Shown piece after piece: positions 26,215 to 35,583 of a stretch of DNA of 64,000 nucleotides. The notes beneath the pieces were generated by a model. It made no database searches. It saw only the letters and a program-made list of their open reading frames with translations, and was not told the origin of the DNA. How positions within the stretch are numbered: position 1 is the first letter of the stretch; each line of letters opens with the position of its first letter. The position numbers and the translations under genes were made by a program. Source of the DNA: Pseudomonas poae (GTDB lineage: Bacteria; Pseudomonadota; Gammaproteobacteria; Pseudomonadales; Pseudomonadaceae); the NCBI RefSeq assembly GCF_001439785.1, contig NZ_JYLI01000024.1:32078-96077 (forward strand), written 5' to 3'.

Positions 26215-27624
26215 ATGAAACGCTACGAAAAATTTGCCGATGCCATTGCAGAACTGATCCGCTCCGGCGTGCTCGGGGCCGGCCAGCGCGTGCCTTCGGT
26301 GCGCTATGCCAGCCAGACCTACGGCGTCAGCCCCTCCACGGTGTTCCAGGCGTATTACCTGCTCGAGCGCCGTGGCCTGATCCGGGCGCGGCCTCGCTCG
26401 GGTTATTTCGTCAACACCCATGCGCCTAGCCCGCTGGCGGAGCCGCTGACGATGGAGCCGGTGCGCGACTCCACCGAGGTGGATGTGAGCGAGTTGGTGT
26501 TTTCGGTGCTCGACTCCATCAAAGACCCCAACACCGTGCCCTTCGGCTCGGCCTTTCCCAGCCCGCTACTGTTCCCGTTGCCACGCCTGGCCCGCTCCCT
26601 GGCCCGTGCCGCCCGGGATATGGACCCGCGCCTGGTGGTCACCGACATGTCACCCGGCAACCCGCAACTGCGCCGGCAGATCGCCCTGCGCTATAGCGTC
26701 GGCGGGCTTGCGGTACCGATGGAAGAACTGCTGATCACCAACGGCGCCCTTGAGGCGCTCAATCTGTGCCTGCAGGCCGTGACCGAGCCGGGCGATCTGG
26801 TGGCCATTGAAGCGCCGGCGTTCTACGCCTGCCTGCAAGTGCTTGAGCGTCTGAAGCTCAAGGCCGTGGAAATTCCCGTGCACCCGCGCGATGGCATCGA
26901 CCTGGACGCCCTCGCGCACAGCCTCGCGCACTACCCGATCAAGGCCTGCTGGACCATGACCAGTTTTCAGAACCCCATGGGCGCCACCTTGCCGCAGGCC
27001 AAAAAGCAGGCATTGGTGGACCTGCTGCGCAGCCACCAGGTGCCGTTGATCGAAGACGATGTGTACGCCGAGTTGTACTACGGGCAACACGCGCCGAAAC
27101 CGGCCAAGGCCTTCGACACCGACGGGCTGGTGATGCATTGCGGCTCGTTTGCCAAGAGCCTGGCACCGGGTTATCGGGTGGGCTGGGTAGCGGCCGGGCG
27201 TTATGCGCAGAAGGTCGAGCGCCTCAAGCTGATGACTTCGTTGTGCCCTTCGATGCCGGCCCAGGCCGCCATCGCCGATTACCTGCAACATGGCGGCTAT
27301 GACCGCCACCTGCGCAAACTGCGCTATGCCCTGGAAGAACAGCAACACGCCATGCTCGCCGCCATTGCGCGCCACTTTCCGGCGCAGACCCGGGTCAGCC
27401 AACCCACTGGCGGCTATTTCCTGTGGCTGGAACTGCCGGAACAGACCGACTCGCTGAAACTCTTCCAACTGGCCCTGGCCCAGGGCATCAGCCTGGCGCC
27501 GGGGCCGATCTTCTCGGCGACCCGGCGCTTTCGCCACTGCATCCGCTTGAACTACGGCAGCCCCTGGACCGAGGCGTCGGAGACAGCGATGCAGACCCTG
27601 GGGCGGCTTGTGCGCTCGCTCTAG
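26215..27624 (+). CDS. MocR-type regulator (GntR HTH fused to aminotransferase)
   Basis: A 469-residue protein. A GntR winged helix covers 1-~70 (GQRVPSVRYASQTYGVSPST), then a fold-type I aminotransferase domain from ~100 with SFQNPMGATLPQAKK and the PLP lysine in CGSFAKSLAPGYRVGW. MocR regulators usually sense a PLP adduct. The obvious divergent neighbour is mgtC, across 134 bp; the downstream SDR gene is convergent (4-base tail overlap). The target is not known. Confidence 0.92.
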   Translation: MKRYEKFADAIAELIRSGVLGAGQRVPSVRYASQTYGVSPSTVFQAYYLLERRGLIRARPRSGYFVNTHAPSPLAEPLTMEPVRDSTEVDVSELVFSVLDSIKDPNTVPFGSAFPSPLLFPLPRLARSLARAARDMDPRLVVTDMSPGNPQLRRQIALRYSVGGLAVPMEELLITNGALEALNLCLQAVTEPGDLVAIEAPAFYACLQVLERLKLKAVEIPVHPRDGIDLDALAHSLAHYPIKACWTMTSFQNPMGATLPQAKKQALVDLLRSHQVPLIEDDVYAELYYGQHAPKPAKAFDTDGLVMHCGSFAKSLAPGYRVGWVAAGRYAQKVERLKLMTSLCPSMPAQAAIADYLQHGGYDRHLRKLRYALEEQQHAMLAAIARHFPAQTRVSQPTGGYFLWLELPEQTDSLKLFQLALAQGISLAPGPIFSATRRFRHCIRLNYGSPWTEASETAMQTLGRLVRSL

Positions 27625-28367
27625 CGGCCGCCGCCCAGGTCGATAAAGGTGCCGGTGGCATACGAAGCCTTGTCCGACAGCAGCCAGATAATCGCCTCGG
27701 CCACTTCATCCGGCCGGCCGCCACGGGCCATGGGGATGCCGGGTTCGAGCTTGCTGACGCGGTCCGGGTCGCCACTCAGGGCGTGGAAGTCGGTGAAGAT
27801 GTAGCCGGGGCGCACCGCGTTGACCCGGATGCCATCGCCCGCCACCTCCCTGGACAGGCCCAGGGTGAAGGTGTCGAGCGCGCCCTTGGAGGCGGCGTAA
27901 TCGACATACTCGCCCGGTGAGCCCAGGCGCGCCGCCACCGACGACACATTGACGATAGTGCCGCCCTGCCCGCCATGGCGTGGCGACATGCGCAGCAGCG
28001 CATGTTTGGCGCAGAGCATCGGGCCCAGTACGTTGGTCTTGAGGATCTTGAGGATCCGGAACTCGGACATTTCCTCCACCCGGGCCTTGTGTCCCACGGT
28101 GCCGGCATTGTTCACCAGCGCGGTGACACGTCCAAGCTCGGCGTCGACCCGGCTGAACAGCGCGATCACCTCATCTTCGCTACTGACATCGGCGCGCACC
28201 GCAATCGCCTGGGCGCCCAGCGCGCGTACCTGTTCCAGCACGGCCTGGGCGGCGGTTTCGTCAGACTGGTAATTGATGCAGATACGATAGCCTTCACGGG
28301 CGGCGAGCAAGGCCGTCTCGGCGCCGATTCCGCGGCTGCCCCCGGTGATAATGACGACTTTATCCAT
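27621..28367 (-). CDS. SDR family NAD(P)-dependent oxidoreductase
   Basis: A 248-residue classical short-chain dehydrogenase. MDKVVIITGGSRGIGAETAL is the TGxxxGxG cofactor site; LVNNAGTVG follows; the catalytic Tyr-Lys pair is in YVDYAASKGALD. The C-terminal YATGTFIDLGGGR is typical of this subgroup. ATG 28367 follows GGAG at 28377-28380. The substrate is unknown. Its tail overlaps the convergent MocR-type gene by four bases. Confidence 0.9.
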   Translation of the reverse strand: MDKVVIITGGSRGIGAETALLAAREGYRICINYQSDETAAQAVLEQVRALGAQAIAVRADVSSEDEVIALFSRVDAELGRVTALVNNAGTVGHKARVEEMSEFRILKILKTNVLGPMLCAKHALLRMSPRHGGQGGTIVNVSSVAARLGSPGEYVDYAASKGALDTFTLGLSREVAGDGIRVNAVRPGYIFTDFHALSGDPDRVSKLEPGIPMARGGRPDEVAEAIIWLLSDKASYATGTFIDLGGGR

Positions 28368-28423
28368 GCACGCGATCTCCTGTTCCAACCTGATATTTTT
28401 GTGACTGGATCCAAGAGTAACCG

Positions 28424-30520
28424 TCACGCCCGGCATTTGTCAGGCATGACCAACGCCTGCGCGCGCTGGATATCGGCCATGAAATCTGTAGCCGGCAACG
28501 GGTGGCCGAGCAGGTAGCCTTGCAGGGCATTGCAGCCCAGGCGTGTGAGAAAATGCTGCTGGGCATCGGTCTCCACGCCTTCGGCGACAATCCGCAAACC
28601 CAGCGCCTGGCCCAGCGCAACGATGGCAGACACAATGGCCGCGTCGTCGCTGTCGTGCTCCAGGTCACGCACGAAACCGCGGTCGATTTTCAGCTCGTTG
28701 GCCGGCAAGCGCTTGAGGTACATCAGGCTCGAATAGCCAGTACCGAAATCGTCGATGGACAAGTCGACGCCCATCTGCGAGAGCTGCTGCAAGACCGTCA
28801 TGCTCGCGTCGGCGTCGCTCATGGCCGTGGTCTCGGTGATTTCCAGGGTCAGGCTGTTGGCCGGCAACCGATGGCGCGCCAGCGCGGCGGCGACGCTCTT
28901 GACCAGCCCGGCATGACCAAACTGCAACGCCGACAGATTGACCGCGATGCGCCAGTCTTCGTAGCCCTCTGCGTACCACGCGCTCATCTGGCGGCACGCT
29001 TCATTGAGCACCCAATCGCCGATCGGGATGATCAAACCGGTCTTTTCCGCCAGCTCGATAAAGCTGGCGGGCAGCAGCAGGCCCTGTTGCGGGTGCTCCC
29101 AGCGCAGCAGCGCCTCGGCGCCGACCGGCATGCCACTGACCGCATCGAACTTGGGCTGGTAATACAACTGCAACTGGTCAAGTTCCAGGGCATTGCGCAG
29201 GTCCTGCAACAGCTGCAGTTGCTTGCGCGCATTGGTGTTCATCGACGCCTCAAAAAAACTGTAGCCGTTCTTGCCCAGGCCCTTGGCGTGGTACATGGCA
29301 GCGTCGGCGTTCATCAACAGTTCCTGAGGGGTACTGCCGTTGCCCGGGAACAGGGCGATGCCGACGCTGGCGGAAATTTTCAGGTCATGCTCGGCCACCT
29401 GGAACGCCTGGTTGATCAATACCACCTGGCGCTCGGCCAACCCCAGCGCGTCTTGCGGCTGCGTCAGTTGCACCAGCAGCACGAATTCATCGCCGCCGAT
29501 GCGCGCCAGGGTGTCCTGACTGCGCAGGTCCTCGCGCAGGCGCTGGCCGACCTCGCGCAGCAGCAGGTCGCCCAGATGATGGCCGAACGCATCGTTGACC
29601 GGCTTGAAACCGTCCAGGTCAATGAACATCAGCGCAAAGCATCCGCCCTGCTCCCTTACCGCCTGCATCGCCTGCGTAATGCGGTCGGCGAGCAAGGTGC
29701 GGTTGGGCAGGCCTGTGAGCATGTCGTGCAGGGCCAGGTGGGTCAGCTCCTGGTTGGCCAGGGTCAGGGAATGGGCGAGTGCGGCGGTACGCGCCTGCAG
29801 ACGGGCGTCGAGCAGCGAGGTGAGCAACGCAATGATCAGCACCGCCAGCGACGTGACCAGCACCAGATTGTCCAGGCCCCTGCCGCTCAGGCCATTCAAG
29901 GCGGCGCCGCAGAAACTGTCGTCGGCAAACCGCGCCGCGGCCATTCCCGTGTAGTGCATGCCAACGATGGCGACGCCCATCACCATGGCCGCCCCTCCTC
30001 GTGCCAGTCGCACATAAGGCGTATTGCGCCGCAGGTTGAACGCAATCCACAGCGCCGCGCCGGACGCTGCCACGGCGATCAACAGCGAGGCGCCAAACAA
30101 TGCAGGGTCATAATCAATGCCGGGTGTCATGCGCATGGCAGCCATGCCGGTGTAGTGCATGCAGCTAATGCCGGCGCCCATGATCAGCGCGCCAAATGCC
30201 AATTGCCAGACGGGCAGACGCGGCTGGCTGACCAGCCATAACGCGAAACCGCTGGACAGCACGGCGATCAACAGCGACAGCGCGGTAATACCTGCATCGA
30301 AGCCCAGGGCAAACGGCAGGCGCAAGGCCAGCATGCCGATAAAATGCATCGACCAAACGCCCACCCCCATCGCCAACGCACCACCGGCAATCCATAGATA
30401 GACGGTGCGCCCCTTGGCTGTGGCGATCCGCCCCGTCAGGTCCAGCGCGGTGTAGGACGCAAGAATGGCGACACACAGAGAAATGGCTACAAGGGCGGGT
30501 GAATAACTACTGATCAGCAT
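28424..30520 (-). CDS. MHYT-GGDEF-EAL c-di-GMP signalling protein
   Basis: A 698-residue inner-membrane protein. The N-terminal MHYT sensor (about 1-230) has seven hydrophobic segments with MHFIGM and two MHYTGM motifs, thought to bind copper and sense a diatomic gas. The GGDEF domain has intact RIGGDEF; the EAL domain has intact EALLRWEH, DDFGTGYSS and the later IVAEGVE. Both catalytic sets look complete, so it could make or break c-di-GMP. ATG 30520 is preferred to the GTG at 30538; GAGAAG precedes it. Confidence 0.93.
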   Translation of the reverse strand: MLISSYSPALVAISLCVAILASYTALDLTGRIATAKGRTVYLWIAGGALAMGVGVWSMHFIGMLALRLPFALGFDAGITALSLLIAVLSSGFALWLVSQPRLPVWQLAFGALIMGAGISCMHYTGMAAMRMTPGIDYDPALFGASLLIAVAASGAALWIAFNLRRNTPYVRLARGGAAMVMGVAIVGMHYTGMAAARFADDSFCGAALNGLSGRGLDNLVLVTSLAVLIIALLTSLLDARLQARTAALAHSLTLANQELTHLALHDMLTGLPNRTLLADRITQAMQAVREQGGCFALMFIDLDGFKPVNDAFGHHLGDLLLREVGQRLREDLRSQDTLARIGGDEFVLLVQLTQPQDALGLAERQVVLINQAFQVAEHDLKISASVGIALFPGNGSTPQELLMNADAAMYHAKGLGKNGYSFFEASMNTNARKQLQLLQDLRNALELDQLQLYYQPKFDAVSGMPVGAEALLRWEHPQQGLLLPASFIELAEKTGLIIPIGDWVLNEACRQMSAWYAEGYEDWRIAVNLSALQFGHAGLVKSVAAALARHRLPANSLTLEITETTAMSDADASMTVLQQLSQMGVDLSIDDFGTGYSSLMYLKRLPANELKIDRGFVRDLEHDSDDAAIVSAIVALGQALGLRIVAEGVETDAQQHFLTRLGCNALQGYLLGHPLPATDFMADIQRAQALVMPDKCRA

Positions 30521-30696
30521 CAGACTTCTCGCGGGCACGGGTTTGACACGTCCGTACCAAGTGGCAAAGCGGCGGATTGTAGCGAGAATAATTCTTGAAC
30601 AGGCGATTAATTATCAAATCGCCACTATTGGTTTTTTCACGTCACTTGCGGCTTCATCTGATCCGCGCTCCCCCCGTTTTCAATCCTCACCTCTCA
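30521..30696. other. left part of the intergenic region before nrdB
   Basis: The divergent MHYT gene and nrdB are about 300 bases apart. The left part is AT-rich with no gene that I can support. The right part holds the nrdB promoter and NrdR boxes listed separately. Confidence 0.5.
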
Positions 30697-30725
30697 TTGA
30701 CCAGCAGTGTTACACACCATATAGT
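30697..30725 (+). promoter_or_regulatory. sigma70 promoter of nrdB
   Basis: TTGACC at 30697-30702, a 17-bp spacer and TATAGT at 30720-30725. Transcription should start near 30732, leaving a leader of about 93 bases. NrdR box 1 covers the -10 element. Confidence 0.8.
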
Positions 30726-30728
30726 GTG
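30713..30728. promoter_or_regulatory. NrdR box 1
   Basis: CACACCATATAGTGTG is a near-perfect palindrome matching the NrdR consensus acaCwATATwGtgt. It sits on the -10 of the nrdB promoter. Confidence 0.87.
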
Positions 30729-30744
30729 CCCACTAACAGGCCAG

Positions 30745-30760
30745 ACCACTACATAGTGTG
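30745..30760. promoter_or_regulatory. NrdR box 2
   Basis: ACCACTACATAGTGTG matches the same consensus with a few changes. Its centre is 32 bp, about three helical turns, from box 1. That spacing is the usual one for NrdR box pairs. Confidence 0.87.
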
Positions 30761-30824
30761 AAGCGTCGGCATTTCTCGAACACACTCTGTGCAGTATTTC
30801 AAGCGAACAGGAAGGAATATTTCA

Positions 30825-32075
30825 ATGCTGAGTTGGGATGAAGTCGACAACGAGGACACCGCTGAGGCCGTTGTCAGAGGCGCCAACGCCGGCCACGCCA
30901 GCGAAGCCAACATGGACCGCCTCGACGGCGCCGGCGCCGCGGCTGCCATCGAAGCCCGCGCCGTCACCGCCAGTGACTCCGCCGCCATCGTGCGCGCCAA
31001 GGCCGCGCTGGACAAACTCGACGTCGCCGAAGGCCTCGCCGAACTCGAAGGCTCCGCCGCCCGCGTGGCCGTCGACGAAAAGCGCATGATCAACTGCCGC
31101 GCCGACCTCAACCAACTCGTGCCTTTCAAATACGACTGGGCCTGGCAAAAGTACCTCGACGGCTGCGCCAACCACTGGATGCCGCAAGAGGTCAACATGA
31201 CCGCCGACATCGCCCTGTGGAAGACCCCCGAAGGCCTCACCGATGACGAACGCCGCATCGTCATGCGCAACCTCGGGTTCTTCTCAACTGCCGATTCGCT
31301 TGTCGCCAACAACCTGGTGCTGGCCGTGTACCGCCTGATCACCAATCCGGAATGCCGCCAGTACATCCTGCGCCAGGCCTTCGAAGAAGCGATCCACACC
31401 CACGCCTACCAGTACTGCATCGAATCCCTGGCCATGGATGAAGGCGAGATCTTCAACATGTACCACGAGATCCCATCGGTCGCTAAAAAGGCCGCCTGGG
31501 GTTTGAAGTACACCCGCTCGATCTCCGATCCGAAGTTCGAAACCGGCACCGTCGAGACCGATAAAGAGCTGCTGCGCAACCTCGTCGCCTATTACTGCGT
31601 ACTGGAAGGCATCTTCTTTTATTGCGGCTTCACCCAGATCCTGTCCATGGGCCGCCGCAACAAAATGACCGGCGTGGCCGAGCAGTTCCAGTACATCCTG
31701 CGCGATGAGTCGATGCACCTGAACTTCGGTATCGACGTGATCAACCAGATCAAAATCGAAAACCCGCACTTGTGGGATGCCGAGATGAAGGAAGAAGCGA
31801 CGCAGATGATTCTCCAGGGCACTCAACTTGAGATCGAATATGCGCGTGACACCATGCCGCGCGGCGTTCTCGGCATGAATGCGGCGATGATGGAGGATTA
31901 CCTCAAGTTCATCGCTAACCGCCGTCTGTCGCAGATTGGGTTGAAAGAAGAGTATCCAGGCACCACCAACCCGTTCCCGTGGATGAGCGAGATCATGGAC
32001 TTGAAGAAAGAGAAAAACTTCTTCGAGACCCGCGTGATCGAGTACCAGACCGGCGGTGCGTTGAGCTGGGACTGA
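30825..32075 (+). CDS. nrdB: class Ia ribonucleotide reductase beta subunit
   Basis: A 416-residue R2 subunit that houses the di-iron/tyrosyl radical cofactor for making deoxyribonucleotides. Ligands can be placed by E. coli spacing: D157 (STADSLV), E188 and H191 with radical Y195 (EEAIHTHAYQY), and DESMHLNFG later. The first ~85 residues are an Ala-rich extension that pseudomonad R2 proteins carry. AGGAAGG precedes ATG 30825. The nrdA partner is not adjacent and not in this window, unlike other pseudomonads where the two lie close together. Confidence 0.97.
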   Translation: MLSWDEVDNEDTAEAVVRGANAGHASEANMDRLDGAGAAAAIEARAVTASDSAAIVRAKAALDKLDVAEGLAELEGSAARVAVDEKRMINCRADLNQLVPFKYDWAWQKYLDGCANHWMPQEVNMTADIALWKTPEGLTDDERRIVMRNLGFFSTADSLVANNLVLAVYRLITNPECRQYILRQAFEEAIHTHAYQYCIESLAMDEGEIFNMYHEIPSVAKKAAWGLKYTRSISDPKFETGTVETDKELLRNLVAYYCVLEGIFFYCGFTQILSMGRRNKMTGVAEQFQYILRDESMHLNFGIDVINQIKIENPHLWDAEMKEEATQMILQGTQLEIEYARDTMPRGVLGMNAAMMEDYLKFIANRRLSQIGLKEEYPGTTNPFPWMSEIMDLKKEKNFFETRVIEYQTGGALSWD

Positions 32076-32095
32076 ATCAACATAGCGCTGAAAAA

Positions 32096-32124
32096 ATGTG
32101 GGAAGGGTATGCTGCCTCCCACAT
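32096..32124 (+). terminator. hairpin after nrdB
   Basis: ATGTGGGA and TCCCACAT form an eight-base stem around a 13-base loop that can pair further. It begins 21 bases after the nrdB stop. The arms resemble a minimal REP palindrome. There is no strong T-run. Confidence 0.5.
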
Positions 32125-32159
32125 GAGCCTGTGTTCTTTAAACGTGTGTACACCCTTTT

Positions 32160-32648
32160 ATGCCCAATCAAACCATCAAAACCCCCTGCGTAGGCCTCTG
32201 TTCCACCGTTTACGGTGACTTGGTCTGCCGGGGCTGCAAGCGCTATCACCACGAAGTCATCCAATGGAATGGCTACAACGCCGATGAAAAACAGGCGGTG
32301 TGGCTGCGCCTTGAGCAATTGCTGGTGCAGGTGATGACCAGCAAGCTTGAAGTGTTCGACCCCCAGCGCCTGCGCCAGCAGCTGGAAGACCGCAAGATCC
32401 GCTATGTGCCACACCAGTCGCCGTATTGCTGGGCCTACCAGTTGATTGCTCGCGGTGCGCGGGTGATTTCCCGGCTCGACGCCTATGGACTGGCGTTGTT
32501 GCCGGAGTTCCGCGAGCGCAGCCTCAGCGACCTGCGCGACGCCATTGACCGCGAGTTTTTCCTGCTGTCAGAGGCTCATTACGAGCGTTACATCGCGCCA
32601 GCGTTTGTGCAGGACGCATTCGGGCCAACGCTGATCGTCAGCGCCTGA
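32160..32648 (+). CDS. DUF1289 family protein
   Basis: A 162-residue protein. The N-terminal DUF1289 segment TPCVGLCSTVYGDLVCRGC has four cysteines likely to bind a metal, followed by YHHEVIQWNGYNADEKQAVW. The extended C-terminal part is charged and unassigned. A DUF1289 gene follows nrdB in other Pseudomonas, so the linkage is conserved, though the function is unknown. Confidence 0.85.
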   Translation: MPNQTIKTPCVGLCSTVYGDLVCRGCKRYHHEVIQWNGYNADEKQAVWLRLEQLLVQVMTSKLEVFDPQRLRQQLEDRKIRYVPHQSPYCWAYQLIARGARVISRLDAYGLALLPEFRERSLSDLRDAIDREFFLLSEAHYERYIAPAFVQDAFGPTLIVSA

Positions 32649-32711
32649 ACCGCCCCACACCCTTCGTCATTGTGTTTAAAATGCCGCCCGCTCAAACACC
32701 GACGCTCACCG

Positions 32712-33632
32712 ATGACCTCAGACGCACTCGCCACCCTGCATGCCCATTTGCTCACTGCCCTGGCCGACGCGCCCACTGAAACCCGGCGCCTGTTCCACGG
32801 CCGTGGCCGCTGCTGGCCGGGCCTGGAGCAATTGACGGTGGACTGGCTGCAAGGCGTGGTGCTGGTGGCGCTGTTCAAGCAGACCGAGCAGTTGGACGCC
32901 TTGAAGCAGCAACTGTTGCAGATCGACTGGGCCACCTGCGGCGTGCGCGCCGTCGCCCTGCAACACCGCTACCTGCCGCAAAGCACCACCGAATGGCTGC
33001 TGGGCGACCCCATCGACGAGCTGACCATCACCGAAGGTGGCCTGCGCTACCTGATCGACCTGGGTAAAAAGCATAACAGCGGCCTGTTCCTCGACATGCG
33101 CTACGGACGCAACTGGGTGCGCGACCAGGCCAGGGGCCAGCGCGTGCTCAACCTGTTTGCCTACACCTGCGGGTTTTCGGTGGCGGCCATCGAGGGCGGC
33201 GCGGCCCATGTGGTCAACCTGGACATGGCCCGTGGCGCCTTGAGCCGGGGCCGCGACAACCATCGCCTGAACAGTCACGATCTGGGCAAGGTCACCTTTC
33301 TGGGCCACGACTTGTTCAAGTCCTGGGCCAAGGTCACCCACAGCGGCCCGTACGATCTGGTGATCATCGACCCGCCGTCCTTCCAGAAAGGCAGCTTCCT
33401 GCTGACCAAGGACTACCAGCGCGTACTGCGTCGCCTGCCGGATCTGCTCACGGCGCAGGGCACGGTACTGGCCTGCATGAACGATCCGGCCTTTGGCGAA
33501 GACTTCCTGATCGACGGCGTCACCCGCGAAGCACCGGGCCTGCGCTTTGTGGAACGCCTGGAAAACCCGCCGGAATTCCCCGATATCGACCCTCAAAGTG
33601 GCTTGAAGGCCCTGGTGTTTCGCCAAGGCTGA
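32712..33632 (+). CDS. class I SAM-dependent methyltransferase, RlmI/RlmL-like
   Basis: A 306-residue enzyme. The SAM-binding motif I is VLNLFAYTCGFSVAA and the catalytic motif IV is YDLVIIDPPSF, as in the rRNA m5C/m2G methyltransferases of the RlmI/RlmL group. There is no PUA or THUMP domain, so the exact RNA target is open. ATG 32712 begins the conserved sequence. Confidence 0.85.
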   Translation: MTSDALATLHAHLLTALADAPTETRRLFHGRGRCWPGLEQLTVDWLQGVVLVALFKQTEQLDALKQQLLQIDWATCGVRAVALQHRYLPQSTTEWLLGDPIDELTITEGGLRYLIDLGKKHNSGLFLDMRYGRNWVRDQARGQRVLNLFAYTCGFSVAAIEGGAAHVVNLDMARGALSRGRDNHRLNSHDLGKVTFLGHDLFKSWAKVTHSGPYDLVIIDPPSFQKGSFLLTKDYQRVLRRLPDLLTAQGTVLACMNDPAFGEDFLIDGVTREAPGLRFVERLENPPEFPDIDPQSGLKALVFRQG

Positions 33633-33779
33633 TGCCGAAAAGTCCTACGCTTGCTAACCTAAGCGGTACAGCGGGGCGGTGAACCTTATCCCCTCCTCCC
33701 CGGTCGATACTGCATTCCCCGGCCAGACTCGACGGCGTCACGTCGTCGGCTGCCCCGTTCCACCTTTGGAGAAACGCCC

Positions 33780-34496
33780 GTGATCTCGACCCTGCATGTA
33801 GCCAGACTAAAAGCCTGGGGCGCCCATGGCTTTACCGCCACCGGCGTGGTCCTGGCCTTCCTGGCCACCCTGGCGCTCCTGGAAAACTCGCCCAAGGCCT
33901 GCCTGCTGTGGCTGGGTCTGGCGCTGGTGGTGGACGGCGTCGACGGCTCGCTGGCGCGAAAGCTCAACGTCAGCACGGTATTGCCCAGCTTTGACGGCTC
34001 GGTGCTGGACCTGGTGATCGACTACCTGACCTACGTGTTCATTCCGGCGCTGTTTATCTATCGCTACATCGACCTGCCGGAATTCACCCACCTGTTCACC
34101 GTATCGGTGATTCTGGTGTCGTCGCTGTTCTGCTTCTGCAACGTCAACATGAAGAGCAAGGACAACTACTTCGTCGGCTTCCCGGCCGCCTGGAACGTGG
34201 TGGCTTTGTGCGTCTACATCATCCAGCCGGACGCCTGGGTGACCTTGACCACCGTGATCGGCCTGGCCCTGCTGACCGTCACCCCGATGAAATTCCTGCA
34301 CCCGTTCCGCGTGAAACGCTTTATGCCGATCAACATCGCGGTCACCACCATCTGGCTGCTGTGCAGCTTCCTGATGGTGGTAGATCATCCCAACACCAAC
34401 CCGTGGACGTTCGGGCTTTGGTCGTTGATGTCAGCGTACTTCCTCGGGATCTGCGTGTGGCGCACGGGGCTTGAGTGGCTCGAAGCGCGGCGCTGA
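33780..34496 (+). CDS. pcs: phosphatidylcholine synthase
   Basis: A 238-residue inner-membrane enzyme that joins choline and CDP-diacylglycerol to make phosphatidylcholine in one step. The CDP-alcohol phosphotransferase signature runs from DGVDGSLARK to FDGSVLDLVIDYLTYV. There are about seven hydrophobic segments. The start is GTG at 33780 with GGAG at 33768-33771. No choline uptake gene adjoins, so choline must come from another locus. Monocistronic. Confidence 0.92.
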   Translation: MISTLHVARLKAWGAHGFTATGVVLAFLATLALLENSPKACLLWLGLALVVDGVDGSLARKLNVSTVLPSFDGSVLDLVIDYLTYVFIPALFIYRYIDLPEFTHLFTVSVILVSSLFCFCNVNMKSKDNYFVGFPAAWNVVALCVYIIQPDAWVTLTTVIGLALLTVTPMKFLHPFRVKRFMPINIAVTTIWLLCSFLMVVDHPNTNPWTFGLWSLMSAYFLGICVWRTGLEWLEARR

Positions 34497-34601
34497 GCCG
34501 TTGTTGAGCAACGAAGCACGCCCGTACAAGCCCGGTGTCTGATTTAACGCAATAGTGATGCGGTTTTTTCACTCGCGCTTTAAAGCACAAGGGAGTTTCA
34601 G

Positions 34602-35420
34602 ATGAGCACATTCGTTGCCAAAGACGGCACCCGGATCTACTTCAAGGACTGGGGCAGCGGCAAGCCCGTGTTGTTCAGCCACGGCTGGCCACTGGATGCC
34701 GACATGTGGGAATACCAGATGGAGTACCTCAGCAGTCGAGGCTACCGCACCATTGCCTTCGACCGTCGCGGCTTCGGCCGCTCCGACCAGCCATGGACCG
34801 GCAATGACTACGACACCTTCGCCGACGATATCGCCCAGCTGATCGAGCACCTGGACCTTGCCGACGTGACCCTGGTCGGCTTTTCCATGGGTGGCGGCGA
34901 TGTGGCGCGCTACATCGCACGCCATGGCAGCGCGCGAGTCGCGGGCCTGGTGCTGCTGGGTGCGGTGACGCCGATCTTCGGCCAACAGCCGGATTATCCG
35001 CAAGGCGTGCCGGCTGAAGTGTTCGACGGCATCAAGGCCGGCCTGTTGAAGGACCGTGCGCAATTTATCAGTGACTTCAACGCTGCGTTCTTCGGCATCA
35101 ACCAGGGCCAGGAGGTGTCCGCGGGCGTGCTGACGCAAACCCTGCAGATCGCCCTGCTGGCGTCGCTCAAGTCCACCGTGGACTGCGTGACTGCGTTCTC
35201 GCAGACCGACTTCCGCCCGGACATGGCGACCATCGATGTACCGACGCTGGTGATCCATGGCGACGGCGACCAGATCGTGCCGTTCGAGACCACCGGCAAG
35301 GTGGCGGCGCAGATGATCAAGGGCGCGCGGCTCAAAGTGTATAAGGACGCGCCCCACGGGTTTGCCGCGACCCATACCCAGCAGCTCAATGAAGACCTGC
35401 TGGCGTTTCTGCAACGCTGA
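34602..35420 (+). CDS. arylesterase / perhydrolase, alpha/beta hydrolase (PFE type)
   Basis: A 272-residue alpha/beta hydrolase close to the well-studied P. fluorescens aryl esterase and to cofactor-free haloperoxidases. The catalytic triad is S95 in GFSMGG, D223 in HGDGDQIVP and H252 in DAPHGF. The oxyanion region is SHGWPLD. There is no signal peptide. It stands alone, with its start decided by AAGGGAG at 34588-34594. Confidence 0.93.
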   Translation: MSTFVAKDGTRIYFKDWGSGKPVLFSHGWPLDADMWEYQMEYLSSRGYRTIAFDRRGFGRSDQPWTGNDYDTFADDIAQLIEHLDLADVTLVGFSMGGGDVARYIARHGSARVAGLVLLGAVTPIFGQQPDYPQGVPAEVFDGIKAGLLKDRAQFISDFNAAFFGINQGQEVSAGVLTQTLQIALLASLKSTVDCVTAFSQTDFRPDMATIDVPTLVIHGDGDQIVPFETTGKVAAQMIKGARLKVYKDAPHGFAATHTQQLNEDLLAFLQR

Positions 35421-35445
35421 TCAACCGTTTGCACGCAGCGAACAG

Positions 35446-35474
35446 CCACTGTGGGAGCCCCTCTCCCACAGTGG
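35446..35474 (+). terminator. perfect 12-bp hairpin after the esterase gene
   Basis: CCACTGTGGGAG, a five-base loop CCCCT, CTCCCACAGTGG. It is a compact REP-like palindrome 25 bases after the stop. It could act as a transcript end despite lacking a T-run. Confidence 0.6.
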
Positions 35475-35583
35475 CATGCCGATCCCTGGCTGACGCACGC
35501 GGCCCGTTGCTGGACAATGGTTGGAATCAACCGCCGCAAGCTGCGGTCCCAGTACACACGCTCACTGCAACAGGTATCCCTCC

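Noticed and set aside
28502..30241. 579-codon plus-strand open frame opposite the MHYT-GGDEF-EAL gene
   Set aside because: Antisense to an intact multidomain gene with all catalytic motifs.
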